Counted from the first letter of the stretch, positions 1-5,876 are shown. The stretch: DNA of 9,223 bases from Bacillota bacterium (GCA_023401495.1 JAEXDU010000028.1:1-9223), one strand, 5' to 3'. Notes: generated from the letters alone by a model not told the origin. A program made the numbers and translations.

Positions 1-579
1 TCCGAAACCAACCGGATGAATGTACATTTTCAGCTTGGTCAGGAGAGTTTTTACAACCTGCAGGAAAAGCTTCTGGCCGGAAAGGTGGATTTGCTCCTGT
101 CCACCAAAATAGAAAATCCACAGGTGGAATGCTTTCATTTGGGAACGCACCAGTTAGTCCTGCTGGTTCCGTTGGGACACCGGTTGGCCCGGCAAAAGAG
201 CGTGGATTTGAAAGAGCTGGATCATGAGAATTTCATCGACTTTGATGAAATGTCACAGCTGCACCACCAAAATAAAGAAATTTTTCAGGAACTCGGCATC
301 AGTCCCAATATTGTGATGGAAACACCTCAGGACGTGATTGTATATGGTCTGGTAGCGGCGCAGCGGGGGGTGGCGATCATCCCTTATCCATTGGGCGGAG
401 CACCGTACAACACAAAGATTCTTCCTATTTCAAACAAAATGTTTCAGCGGGATATTTACCTGATGTGGAATAAGAATCGGTACATTCCGCCTGCTGCGGA
501 ATACTTTCGCGATTTTCTGATCCGGAGCGGAAAGATGTTTGACCAGTTTCTGGCGCATAACGGCCCAAGCATTATTTGA
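1..579 (+). CDS. LysR-type transcriptional regulator, C-terminal effector-binding part (5' truncated by window)
   Basis: The reading frame is open from base 1, so the gene begins before the window; the N-terminal winged helix-turn-helix of LysR proteins (about the first 100 residues) is not visible. The visible 192 residues match the periplasmic-binding-protein-like effector domain. Typical marks are AGKVDLLLS (the 'G.lD..i' strand), then HQLVLLVPLGHRLA (the 'l.lvvp..HpLA' segment) and AAQRGVAIIPYP (the 'v.aG.Giailp' segment near the C-terminus). LysR proteins bind DNA as tetramers and respond to a small co-inducer; the effector cannot be deduced here. It points the same way as the DJ-1 and ThDP genes that follow, 81 bases upstream of the DJ-1 start, so it may be their regulator or simply their neighbour. 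No obvious terminator separates them. Family call is firm, target is unknown. Confidence 0.88.
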   Translation, partial: SETNRMNVHFQLGQESFYNLQEKLLAGKVDLLLSTKIENPQVECFHLGTHQLVLLVPLGHRLARQKSVDLKELDHENFIDFDEMSQLHHQNKEIFQELGISPNIVMETPQDVIVYGLVAAQRGVAIIPYPLGGAPYNTKILPISNKMFQRDIYLMWNKNRYIPPAAEYFRDFLIRSGKMFDQFLAHNGPSII

Positions 580-642
580 TTATGGTTTTCATGTGCAGCT
601 GCGCTGCTGCGAAAGCCGATGTTATCGGTTAGAGAAAAGAGT

Positions 643-649
643 AAAGGGG
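643..649 (+). promoter_or_regulatory. Ribosome binding site fixing the DJ-1 start
   Basis: AAAGGGG lies 11 bases before the ATG at 661. The in-frame ATG at 619 has no purine-rich site upstream and would add 14 residues that do not fit the family, whose proteins begin almost directly with the first beta strand. The start at 661 is therefore preferred. Confidence 0.6.
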
Positions 650-660
650 ACGTTACAGCA

Positions 661-1200
661 ATGACTTATGTTTTTTTGGCAAATGGGTTTGAAGAAATGG
701 AGGCGTTGACAACTGTGGATTTGCTTCGGCGCGCCAATGTGCCGGTTCAGACCGTGGGAGTCGGCAGCAAACGGATTATGGGTTCGCACCAGATTTCAGT
801 CATTGCAGATATCGAGGAGCATGAGGTTACCCTGGAAGATCTGGAAATGGCGGTTCTGCCGGGCGGCCTTCCGGGTGCGCTGAATCTGGAACAGTCCGAA
901 ACCGTAAAAAACACGGTGAAGGGCTGCATTGTAAGCGGCAGATATGTGGCGGCTATCTGCGCCGCCCCGTCAATTCTAGGACATATGGGGCTGCTTCAGG
1001 GAAAGCGCGCCACAGTCAGCGATGGTTTTCAAAGCGAAATCATCGGAGCGGAGTATACCGGTGATCTTGTCACTGTGGATGGCCGCATCATCACCGGAAA
1101 GGGGCCGATGGCTTCCGTCGATTTTGCGCTGCAGCTGGTCGATTTGCTGGCGGAAAGAGAAACTGCGCAAAAAGTGAGAAGCGCTGTGCAGTGCCGGTGA
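661..1200 (+). CDS. DJ-1/PfpI (ThiJ) family protein
   Basis: A 179-residue protein, the usual size for single-domain DJ-1 proteins. The first strand and helix (YVFLANGFEEMEA, residues 3-15) carry the conserved glutamate E14, equivalent to E18 of human DJ-1. VLPGG at 65-69 follows, and the nucleophile elbow is AAICAAP with reactive cysteine C100 (codon 958-960), matching C106 of human DJ-1. TGKGPM near residue 145 is the family's usual late motif. Members have been assigned to deglycase, glyoxalase III or chaperone-like roles, and many are misnamed as thiazole biosynthesis enzymes; the substrate cannot be told from sequence. The ThDP enzyme follows 85 bases downstream on the same strand without a clear terminator, so the two may be cotranscribed. 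A carbonyl-damage role beside a carboligase that handles 2-oxoacids or aldehydes is a reasonable but untested guess. Confidence 0.9.
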   Translation: MTYVFLANGFEEMEALTTVDLLRRANVPVQTVGVGSKRIMGSHQISVIADIEEHEVTLEDLEMAVLPGGLPGALNLEQSETVKNTVKGCIVSGRYVAAICAAPSILGHMGLLQGKRATVSDGFQSEIIGAEYTGDLVTVDGRIITGKGPMASVDFALQLVDLLAERETAQKVRSAVQCR

Positions 1201-1285
1201 AAATGCGAAAAGCTGGAAGCCGCTGGCTGCGATAAAGGCCATCTGCTTCAAGCAAAAACACTGTACTATTTAAGGAGGTACCTCT

Positions 1286-3112
1286 ATGAGTAAAAAGCTG
1301 GTTTCAGACCTGATCGTCAATTATTTGGAACGCAGGGATGTGGAATATGTTTTCGGCTTATGCGGACATACAGTCATTGGAATGCTGGATGCCTTATCCC
1401 GCAGCAAAAAGGTTCAGTATATTTCCAACCGGCATGAGGCGATTGCGTCCACGGCGGCAGACGGCTATGCTCGTATCACCCATAAAGCGTCTGTCGTCAT
1501 GTGCCATTTGGGCCCCGGCCTGACCAATGTGCTGACCGGCGTTGCAAACGCGGCGTTTGATTCGATCCCCATGGTGCTCATTGCCGGTGATGTGCCCAGC
1601 TACTATTTTGGCAAGCACCCTCATCAGGAGGTCAACATGCATGGCGACGCCACTCAGTACCGTATCTTGGAACCGGTGGTGAAACGAGCCTGGCGGATCA
1701 ATGATGCAGAGGCCCTGCCTGAAATACTGGACAAAGCCTTCCGGCTTGCAGAATCCGGCCGTCCCGGCCCCGTTCTGATCGATATCCCAATGGATATGTT
1801 CTCCCGGGAGATGGACGAGGAGCTCTGGGCACGAACTTATAAGGACAGCCATTTGACCATGCGCCCGGCATTGGACCCCAAGGCTGCCAAAGCCATTGCA
1901 GAGAAACTGGTCGAAGCGGAAAACCCGCTGCTTCACGCAGGCGGCGGGATCCTGCTGGCCCAGGCCTCTGAAGAATTGGCCGCTTTGGCCGAGCATCTGG
2001 ATATTCCCGTTTCCCGTACCTTGATGGGACATGGCTGCTTATCCGATTGCCATCCGCTGATGATCGGTCAGACCGGCTTCTGGGGATTGGAGTTTACCCA
2101 TTCTCTCACTGTCAACGCCGATGTGATTCTGGGCTTGGGCACCCGCTTTGCCGAGGCGGACAGCTCCAGCTGGTATCAGGGCGTTACCTTCGACCCGGAT
2201 CGAACCGTCTTTTTGCAGATCGACATTGACCCCGGCGAGATTGGCCGCAACTATCCGGTGGAGATCGGGGCGGTCGGTGATCTGAAAATCGGCCTTGCCC
2301 AAATTCTCGAAGAGGTGAAAAAGGTCTGCCCCGAGGGCAAACGCCGCCCCGCGCTGCGCGAAAAAATCGCCGCTGCAAAAGCGGAATTTAAACAGCAGAA
2401 TGAGGCTATTTCCAACGATGACCGCTTCCCGATGACTCCTCAGCGCATTTTAAAGGATGTGAAGGCAGCAGTTCCTCACGATGCCATCATCTTTACTGAT
2501 GTGGGCTGGAATAAAAATGGTGTGGCCCAACAGTTTGATATTACTGTCCCCGGCACCATCCATCATACCTCCGGTCTGGCAAACATGGGCTTTGGTGCTT
2601 CCGCCGTTCTTGGCGGCAAGCTGGCCGCCCCCGACAAGGTCTGCCTGACGCTGACGGGAGACGGCGGATTCGGAGTAAATCCCTCGTGTTTGGCCACCGC
2701 TGTCGAGAAAGGGATTAACTGCGTGTGGGTCGTGATGAATAACTCGGCCTTTGGCACGATCGCAGGCTTGGAAAAAGCCAATTACCAGACGAATTTCGGA
2801 GCCGTGTTCCATACTCCGGACGGCGAAGCATACAGCCCCTGCTGGTCTGAGGTTGCAAAGGCCTATGGTGTCGAAGCCATTCGGGTAGAATCCGCCGAAG
2901 CGTTTCAGCCGGCATTGCAGAAGGCGATTGCGGCTCAAAAGCCGTTCCTGGTGGAAGTACCTATGGAAAACATTGTCGTGCCCACCCCCGGATGCTGGAA
3001 TATTAATGACATATACAGCCCCAACGATCTGGTGAAGGAAGGCAAGCTGGTACGGAAGGAAAACGGCCGGTATGTCGCTCCCAGCCATTCCAAATCTCAC
3101 AAAACGAATTGA
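1286..3112 (+). CDS. Thiamine-diphosphate-dependent enzyme, acetolactate synthase/2-oxoacid decarboxylase superfamily
   Basis: A full-length 608-residue protein with the three-domain plan of this superfamily. The N-terminal pyrimidine-binding domain (about 1-170) has catalytic E51 in NRHEAIASTAADGYAR, which activates the cofactor; the CHLGPGLTNVLTG turn follows. A Rossmann-like central domain spans about 190-335. The C-terminal pyrophosphate domain (about 370-560) holds the ThDP/Mg motif: GDG at 458-460, then N485-N486, with D459 and N486 as metal ligands. The start is set by AAGGAGG at 1272-1278, seven bases before the ATG. Annotation pipelines would probably say 'acetolactate synthase large subunit', but no small regulatory subunit, ilvC or ilvD lies nearby, so a biosynthetic role is unlikely. 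Long cofactor-independent stretches (KHPHQEVNMHGDATQYR, and the C-terminal tail rich in Asn/Pro from about residue 565) look like a distinct uncharacterised subgroup. The reaction remains unknown. It is visibly more GC-rich than the LysR gene upstream. Confidence 0.85.
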   Translation: MSKKLVSDLIVNYLERRDVEYVFGLCGHTVIGMLDALSRSKKVQYISNRHEAIASTAADGYARITHKASVVMCHLGPGLTNVLTGVANAAFDSIPMVLIAGDVPSYYFGKHPHQEVNMHGDATQYRILEPVVKRAWRINDAEALPEILDKAFRLAESGRPGPVLIDIPMDMFSREMDEELWARTYKDSHLTMRPALDPKAAKAIAEKLVEAENPLLHAGGGILLAQASEELAALAEHLDIPVSRTLMGHGCLSDCHPLMIGQTGFWGLEFTHSLTVNADVILGLGTRFAEADSSSWYQGVTFDPDRTVFLQIDIDPGEIGRNYPVEIGAVGDLKIGLAQILEEVKKVCPEGKRRPALREKIAAAKAEFKQQNEAISNDDRFPMTPQRILKDVKAAVPHDAIIFTDVGWNKNGVAQQFDITVPGTIHHTSGLANMGFGASAVLGGKLAAPDKVCLTLTGDGGFGVNPSCLATAVEKGINCVWVVMNNSAFGTIAGLEKANYQTNFGAVFHTPDGEAYSPCWSEVAKAYGVEAIRVESAEAFQPALQKAIAAQKPFLVEVPMENIVVPTPGCWNINDIYSPNDLVKEGKLVRKENGRYVAPSHSKSHKTN

Positions 3113-3142
3113 TATAATTTCTAATTAAATCAAAAAAGAAGA

Positions 3143-3169
3143 AATCCCTTTGCGTGAAGCAAGGGGATT
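3143..3169 (-). terminator. Hairpin terminator, best oriented for the minus strand, possibly bidirectional
   Basis: The arms AATCCCTTTGC (3143-3153) and GCAAGGGGATT (3159-3169) pair over 11 positions with one G-U, around the loop GTGAA. On the minus strand the hairpin is followed by TCTTCTTTTTTG, a good U-tract; on the plus strand it is followed by CCCCATTTATC, which is weak. It lies 31 bases past the ThDP stop and about 275 bases past the crotonase stop, so it probably ends both, with better efficiency for the crotonase transcript. Confidence 0.7.
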
Positions 3170-3228
3170 CCCCATTTATCAAACCGTCTATTTATCGCGC
3201 TAGTGGTAAGCGTGTTTTTCTGGAAAGT

Positions 3229-3250
3229 ATGACAGAACCTGTTCTGTCAT
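3229..3250. repeat. 22-bp near-perfect inverted repeat
   Basis: ATGACAGAAC (3229-3238) and GTTCTGTCAT (3241-3250) are exact reverse complements around a central CT. There is no U-tract on either side, so it does not read as a terminator. It could be an operator left behind by the decayed regulator that overlaps it, or the binding site of an unlinked factor. It does not fit the Firmicute LexA box, which needs four bases between GAAC and GTTC. Confidence 0.55.
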
Positions 3251-3366
3251 GTATTTACCCAGGCAATAATATATCAATCGTTAAGGAAAAAGAGCATGTT
3301 GGTCTGTTAATCGAATTACAGTAACGTCATGAGCAATTCACTAAAGCTATCAGTAAGTTAAATTAA
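3241..3366 (+). pseudogene. Possible relic of a MerR-family regulator, C-terminal dimerisation helix
   Basis: In the frame starting at 3241 the translation passes through GNNISIVKEKEHVGLLIELQ, then a TAA stop (3322-3324), then RHEQFTKAISKLN and a second TAA at 3364. Read through the first stop (a CAA-to-TAA change would explain it), this looks like the end of a MerR regulator: a 'GD.tI..R..lL' entry, a long heptad-like helix, and a terminal LNYKI-like ending that reappears if one base is shifted after 3363. No start codon with a ribosome binding site, and no MerR DNA-binding domain, can be seen upstream; the frame stays open back past 3181 but the residues there are not recognisable. The resemblance is to the general family pattern from memory, and a chance match is possible. 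Confidence 0.3.
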
Positions 3367-3444
3367 AATATAATACGGTGTTTTCTTAACGGGGATACCC
3401 TTGTGGGTTTACACGGTCTCTTATGTATCAATATTTATTTTTTA

Positions 3445-4254
3445 TCAGACTTTAGACTTTCTGTTTAAACGCTCAACCAAAGCAGCCGTCCGTGTGTGGT
3501 AATCGTCCAGCTCGGTCACAATTCCCATGAAGGAAGACACCAAATCCAGTGAAGCGCGCAATGTGCTCTGCTCGCTCTGGTCAATCGCACGTTTCGTCAG
3601 CCGCATAGCCTGCTGCGGTGCATCCAGCAGCTTCTGAATATACTGTTCAACATAATCGTCCAGCTGATCATCGGGCACGACGTGTGTAACAAGGCCGATT
3701 TTTTCCGCTTCAACGCCTTTCAATACCCGCGCTGTCAGAAACAGATCAAGCGCTTTGTCTCGCCCTACCAGACGCGGCAGAAAGTAGGCGCCCCCGTCGC
3801 CGGGCACAATTCCGGCGTTGAAATAGCTTTCAGAAAGCGACGCGCTTTCCGAAGCGATGCGGATGTCACACATCAGGGCCATATCCAATCCAGCTCCTAC
3901 GGCTGCGCCGTGAATCTTCGCGATAACCGGCTTGTCGATTTCCTCCAGAATCAGCGGAATGCGCTGAATTCCCCTCCAAAGAGCGTTCTTCCGGGCAAGT
4001 GCAGTGGATGTGATATCGTTGTTGCTCTCAAAGAAGCCTTCCCCGGCTGCCATGGCCTTTACATCTCCTCCTGCGCAAAACGCCTTGCCATTTCCCGACA
4101 AAAGAACCGCGTAAATATCATCCCGGTCGCGGATGTCCTCCAGTGCAGCTGCCCAGAGCTGAATCATCTCCTCGCTGAAACAATTGAGATGCTCCGGGCG
4201 GTTCATTGTAATGCGTGCCAAATGATTCTTCACCTCATAAATCAAATCCGGCAT
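3445..4254 (-). CDS. Crotonase-superfamily enzyme (enoyl-CoA hydratase/isomerase family) with altered catalytic residues
   Basis: A full-length 269-residue crotonase-fold protein, expected to act on an acyl-CoA thioester in the cytoplasm. The two oxyanion-hole segments are clear: FCAGGDVKAM (59-68) and HGAAVGAGLDMALMCDIRIAS (from 115). Aligned with rat mitochondrial enoyl-CoA hydratase, the catalytic E144 falls on D124 and E164 falls on Y144, so the classical hydratase pair is not intact; E142 and D153 (in PGDGG) are nearby acidic candidates. The subgroup with 'ES[FY]...G.VPGDGGA..LPR' is usually annotated as enoyl-CoA hydratase, but isomerase or another CoA chemistry is equally possible. The start has AGAGAGG on the minus strand (4264-4270) nine bases ahead. 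It stands alone with its own promoter and a palindromic site at that promoter, shared with the HypD operon. No thiolase, acyl-CoA dehydrogenase or CoA transferase is in view. Confidence 0.9.
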   Translation of the reverse strand: MPDLIYEVKNHLARITMNRPEHLNCFSEEMIQLWAAALEDIRDRDDIYAVLLSGNGKAFCAGGDVKAMAAGEGFFESNNDITSTALARKNALWRGIQRIPLILEEIDKPVIAKIHGAAVGAGLDMALMCDIRIASESASLSESYFNAGIVPGDGGAYFLPRLVGRDKALDLFLTARVLKGVEAEKIGLVTHVVPDDQLDDYVEQYIQKLLDAPQQAMRLTKRAIDQSEQSTLRASLDLVSSFMGIVTELDDYHTRTAALVERLNRKSKV

Positions 4255-4469
4255 ATTATTTTACCTCTCTTTCCCTTTGCAGTAGCTGAAGATGCAGCAA
4301 TGTAAAGCAAGTATCGCCTTACATTTGTGCCGCTCAGCAGAACTTCGTGCACTATAGTTGATTTAGGTTGTTCCGGTGACTGCTGCGTATCTCTTTTTCA
4401 GTTTTCACGCCCTTCTGCATAGGATTAATTTTTATAGAACGGAAAGTTTTCTTTAGCATTTGGCATATT

Positions 4470-4497
4470 CAATAATTTCATTTAAATGAAATTATTG
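4470..4497. promoter_or_regulatory. Operator O1: 28-bp perfect palindrome at the crotonase transcription start
   Basis: The sequence from 4470 to 4497 equals its own reverse complement over all 28 bases; the core is TTTCAT-TTAA-ATGAAA (4476-4491). It begins about four bases downstream of the predicted start point of the minus-strand crotonase promoter, where a bound protein would block initiation or elongation. The same core with the same 4-base centre occurs at the HypD operon promoter. Confidence 0.7.
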
Positions 4498-4507
4498 TGC
4501 CGAGATA

Positions 4508-4536
4508 AGATTACATTTATTTTTGGCCAATGTCAA
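4508..4536 (-). promoter_or_regulatory. Predicted sigma-A promoter for the crotonase gene
   Basis: On the minus strand a perfect TTGACA (-35, complement of 4531-4536) is followed after 17 bases by TAATCT (-10, complement of 4508-4513). The -10 matches consensus at only three positions, so the promoter may be weak or regulated. Predicted start is near 4501, giving an unusually long leader of roughly 245 bases before the ATG at 4254. Confidence 0.5.
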
Positions 4537-4624
4537 TACTGAAAAATACAAAAAAGATTGAAAAAATACAGATAATCGACTCCGGGTTTTGTCAGTTTTC
4601 ATAATGATTTATCAGAGATTTTCA

Positions 4625-4653
4625 TTTGCAGCGGATTTTATTTTCATAATAAT
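4625..4653 (+). promoter_or_regulatory. Possible plus-strand promoter of an orphan transcript
   Basis: TTTGCA (4625-4630) and AATAAT (4648-4653) are spaced by 17 bases. Operator O2 (4640-4659) covers the -10 element. With the strong terminator at 4967-5010 this would give a transcript of about 350 bases. In such AT-rich DNA a chance match is quite possible. Confidence 0.3.
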
Positions 4654-4659
4654 GAATAT
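4640..4659. promoter_or_regulatory. Operator O2: imperfect copy of the TTTCAT-N4-ATGAAA palindrome
   Basis: TTTCAT-AATA-ATGAAT at 4642-4657, within the 20-mer ATTTTCATAATAATGAATAT, differs from perfect symmetry of the core at one position. Its centre is 166 bp from that of O1. It lies well upstream of the crotonase promoter and overlaps a possible plus-strand promoter. Confidence 0.5.
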
Positions 4660-4748
4660 GATTAAAGAAGCAATTGCTATCTTGAGAAGCGGATAAAGTA
4701 AAAAGCAAAGAGCGGATGCCGGTTAAAAGCTAGAATAAATTATGCGAA

Positions 4749-4955
4749 TTGAAAGACAAAAAGAAACGCAGTTTGCAAATCTTTGGTGAAACGAACTTGC
4801 AATACAGTATTCTGAAAGAAGATAGCGAACGATGTCTGAGAAAAATGATGCATTTAAATTATGAGCATAAAAATAAACAAAGAGGACAGGTGAGGGATGG
4901 TACTATCCAAATCACAGATGCTGAAAAAAAGTCAGTGAATAAGGCAAATACCTGA
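4749..4955 (+). CDS. Doubtful small ORF (68 codons, TTG start); possibly non-coding transcript
   Basis: The frame would encode a 68-residue, lysine-rich hydrophilic protein with no recognised motif, membrane segment or domain. The start is TTG with no ribosome binding site ahead, and the composition looks like translated AT-rich spacer DNA. What argues for some transcript here is a strong intrinsic terminator 12 bases after the stop, with its U-tract on this strand, and a possible promoter at 4625-4653. A 13-codon frame at 4897-4938 (ATG after a purine-rich stretch) and a 15-codon frame from 4742 are alternatives. A small RNA, or remains of a decayed gene, fits as well as a protein. Confidence 0.15.
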   Translation: MKDKKKRSLQIFGETNLQYSILKEDSERCLRKMMHLNYEHKNKQRGQVRDGTIQITDAEKKSVNKANT

Positions 4956-4966
4956 TCAGAAATGTG

Positions 4967-5010
4967 AAAGCGGAGGTATTCTTCGGTTATGAAGAATACC
5001 TCCGCTTTTT
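4967..5010 (+). terminator. Strong intrinsic terminator, probably bidirectional
   Basis: A perfect 18-bp stem (4967-4984 with 4991-5008) closes the loop GGTTAT. On the plus strand it runs into TTTTT at 5006-5010, a classical U-tract; on the minus strand it is followed by CACATTTCTG, which is weaker. It lies about 43 bases past the stop of the minus-strand XRE-cupin gene, which it may terminate, but its better polarity implies a plus-strand transcript coming from the spacer to its left. Confidence 0.85.
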
Positions 5011-5053
5011 ATAAGATGTAATTGCCGATAAGGGCTTGGAATGTTTTTTCTGC

Positions 5054-5650
5054 TCAAAGATTTAAATAATCCGGACTGTTGCTTTTAAAAGGATTCGGAT
5101 AATTGAATGTCAATATTCTGGCGATCTTATTGGTAAAGTTAATCCAGTTGTGGGGGCGGTTGGAATGAATTTGAATGCTGTCCCCCGGATAAAGGCAGTA
5201 TTTATTGTCGCCGACAAAGACAGTTACGATGCCTTCCAGCACATAGATGAATTCTTCCCCATTATGACAATACATCTCCAGCTTTTTCAGGTCTGCATTT
5301 GCCAGCGGCATCAGCTGAAAAATTCTTGGAAGCGCATCAAAGTCGGTCACTTCGTTGCTTAGAATAAATTGGATGATCTGCGGGCTTACCTGGGTGCATG
5401 TCATGTCGAAACTGTGCACGACTGGATCGGTGTCTTTCACATCGATTTCGTCGAAGAAAACGGAGAGAGTTACTCCCAAAATTTCAGCAATTTTTGAGAG
5501 AGAATCTATTGCGATGGAAGAGATGCCGCGCTCCAGCTGCGAAAGAAAACCAACAGAGAGCCCGGACTCATCACTTAATTGCTTTAGAGTCATTTCTTTT
5601 TCTTTCCGCAGAGCTTTTATTTTGGATCCGATGGTAATATTGTGATCCAC
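5054..5650 (-). CDS. XRE-family regulator with C-terminal cupin sensor domain
   Basis: A 198-residue protein. Residues 8-62 form the XRE/HTH_3 DNA-binding domain (IGSKIKALRKEKEMTLKQLS, then the recognition helix SVGFLSQLERG at 32-42). Residues about 124-186 form a small cupin barrel: HNGEEFIYVLEG (129-140) and YPGDSIQIHSNRPHNW (154-169). The cupin metal ligands are only partly kept (H129, E133 and H167 are candidates), so it may bind an organic effector without metal. Such XRE-cupin proteins usually control adjacent catabolic genes, often for amino acids or amines. It is divergent from the activase/HypD operon and lies between two pairs of identical-architecture palindromes, making it the obvious candidate to bind them. 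The effector may be hydroxyproline or a product of it; that is inference. The start is GTG, supported by a good ribosome binding site. Confidence 0.92.
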   Translation of the reverse strand: MDHNITIGSKIKALRKEKEMTLKQLSDESGLSVGFLSQLERGISSIAIDSLSKIAEILGVTLSVFFDEIDVKDTDPVVHSFDMTCTQVSPQIIQFILSNEVTDFDALPRIFQLMPLANADLKKLEMYCHNGEEFIYVLEGIVTVFVGDNKYCLYPGDSIQIHSNRPHNWINFTNKIARILTFNYPNPFKSNSPDYLNL

Positions 5651-5656
5651 AAGAAA

Positions 5657-5662
5657 CCTCCC
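5657..5662 (-). promoter_or_regulatory. Ribosome binding site supporting a GTG start for the XRE-cupin gene
   Basis: GGGAGG on the minus strand lies six bases before the GTG whose complement is 5648-5650. This supports GTG as the true start, with the HTH domain beginning a few residues later as is usual. Confidence 0.75.
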
Positions 5663-5847
5663 TTTCAGGATTAAAATTTAGATATGATTCAGCGGGCAGC
5701 GGGAAACATAAGAAGCGCTTTGTATCCCTTTCAATTTCCGATCAGGAAGCTCCTGGTGAGCTCTGGTTGGTGTGAACATCTGCTGCAAGACCGCCAAATA
5801 GTGTATAAAATCCCATTTTAATTATTTTCTTTTAGCTTATATAAAAT

Positions 5848-5876
5848 ATGATATCTATCTTGTTCGAAAAAGTCAA
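5848..5876 (-). promoter_or_regulatory. Predicted sigma-A promoter for the XRE-cupin gene
   Basis: Minus-strand TTGACT (complement of 5871-5876) and TATCAT (complement of 5848-5853) are separated by 17 bases, each one base off consensus. Predicted start near 5841 gives a leader of about 190 bases. No copy of the TTTCAT palindrome overlaps it, so strong autoregulation through that site is not evident. Confidence 0.6.

Larger units (their letters stand above)
3113..3444. other. Convergent intergenic gap between ThDP enzyme (+) and crotonase (-)
   Basis: This 332-base stretch has no intact gene. It contains a hairpin terminator near the ThDP gene, a 22-bp palindrome with a 2-base centre at 3229-3250, and a plus-strand reading frame interrupted by stops that resembles the tail of a MerR-type regulator. 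A small ACCC-TTGT-GGGT hairpin at 3397-3408 has no U-tract on either strand. The presence of a gene relic suggests this boundary is a site of past rearrangement or gene loss. Confidence 0.6.
4255..5053. other. Long AT-rich regulatory spacer upstream of the crotonase gene
   Basis: About 800 bases lie between the divergently transcribed side of the crotonase gene and the 3' end of the XRE-cupin gene. They contain, in order: an imperfect hairpin in the crotonase leader (AATGTAAAGC 4299-4308 against GCCTTACATT 4316-4325, one mismatch), the 28-bp palindrome, the crotonase promoter, a second TTTCAT/ATGAAT site overlapping a possible plus-strand promoter, a weak 68-codon frame with a TTG start, and a strong terminator at 4967-5010. 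I see no tRNA, riboswitch or mobile element here. Confidence 0.6.

Noticed and set aside
230..251. Inverted repeat TTTCATC...GATGAAA inside the LysR gene, resembling the operator arms.
   Set aside because: The gap between arms is 8 bases rather than 4, and the bases encode a conserved-looking stretch (FIDFDEM), so it is most likely a coding coincidence.
619..660. Upstream in-frame ATG for the DJ-1 gene.
   Set aside because: No ribosome binding site precedes it and the added residues do not fit the family; the ATG at 661 has a purine-rich site.
1275..1284. GAGGTACCTC palindrome overlapping the ThDP ribosome binding site.
   Set aside because: It has no loop, so it cannot form a hairpin in the RNA, and 10 bp is too short to claim an operator.
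1286..3112. Calling the ThDP enzyme biosynthetic acetolactate synthase (ilvB).
   Set aside because: No small subunit, ilvC or ilvD nearby and the sequence seems to belong to a different subgroup; only the superfamily can be supported.
3229..3250. LexA (SOS) box reading of the GAAC-CT-GTTC palindrome.
   Set aside because: The Firmicute box needs four bases between GAAC and GTTC; here there are two, and no SOS gene is adjacent.
3682..4305. Plus-strand open frame opposite the crotonase gene.
   Set aside because: Antisense shadow of a well-supported crotonase; composition is unlike a real protein.
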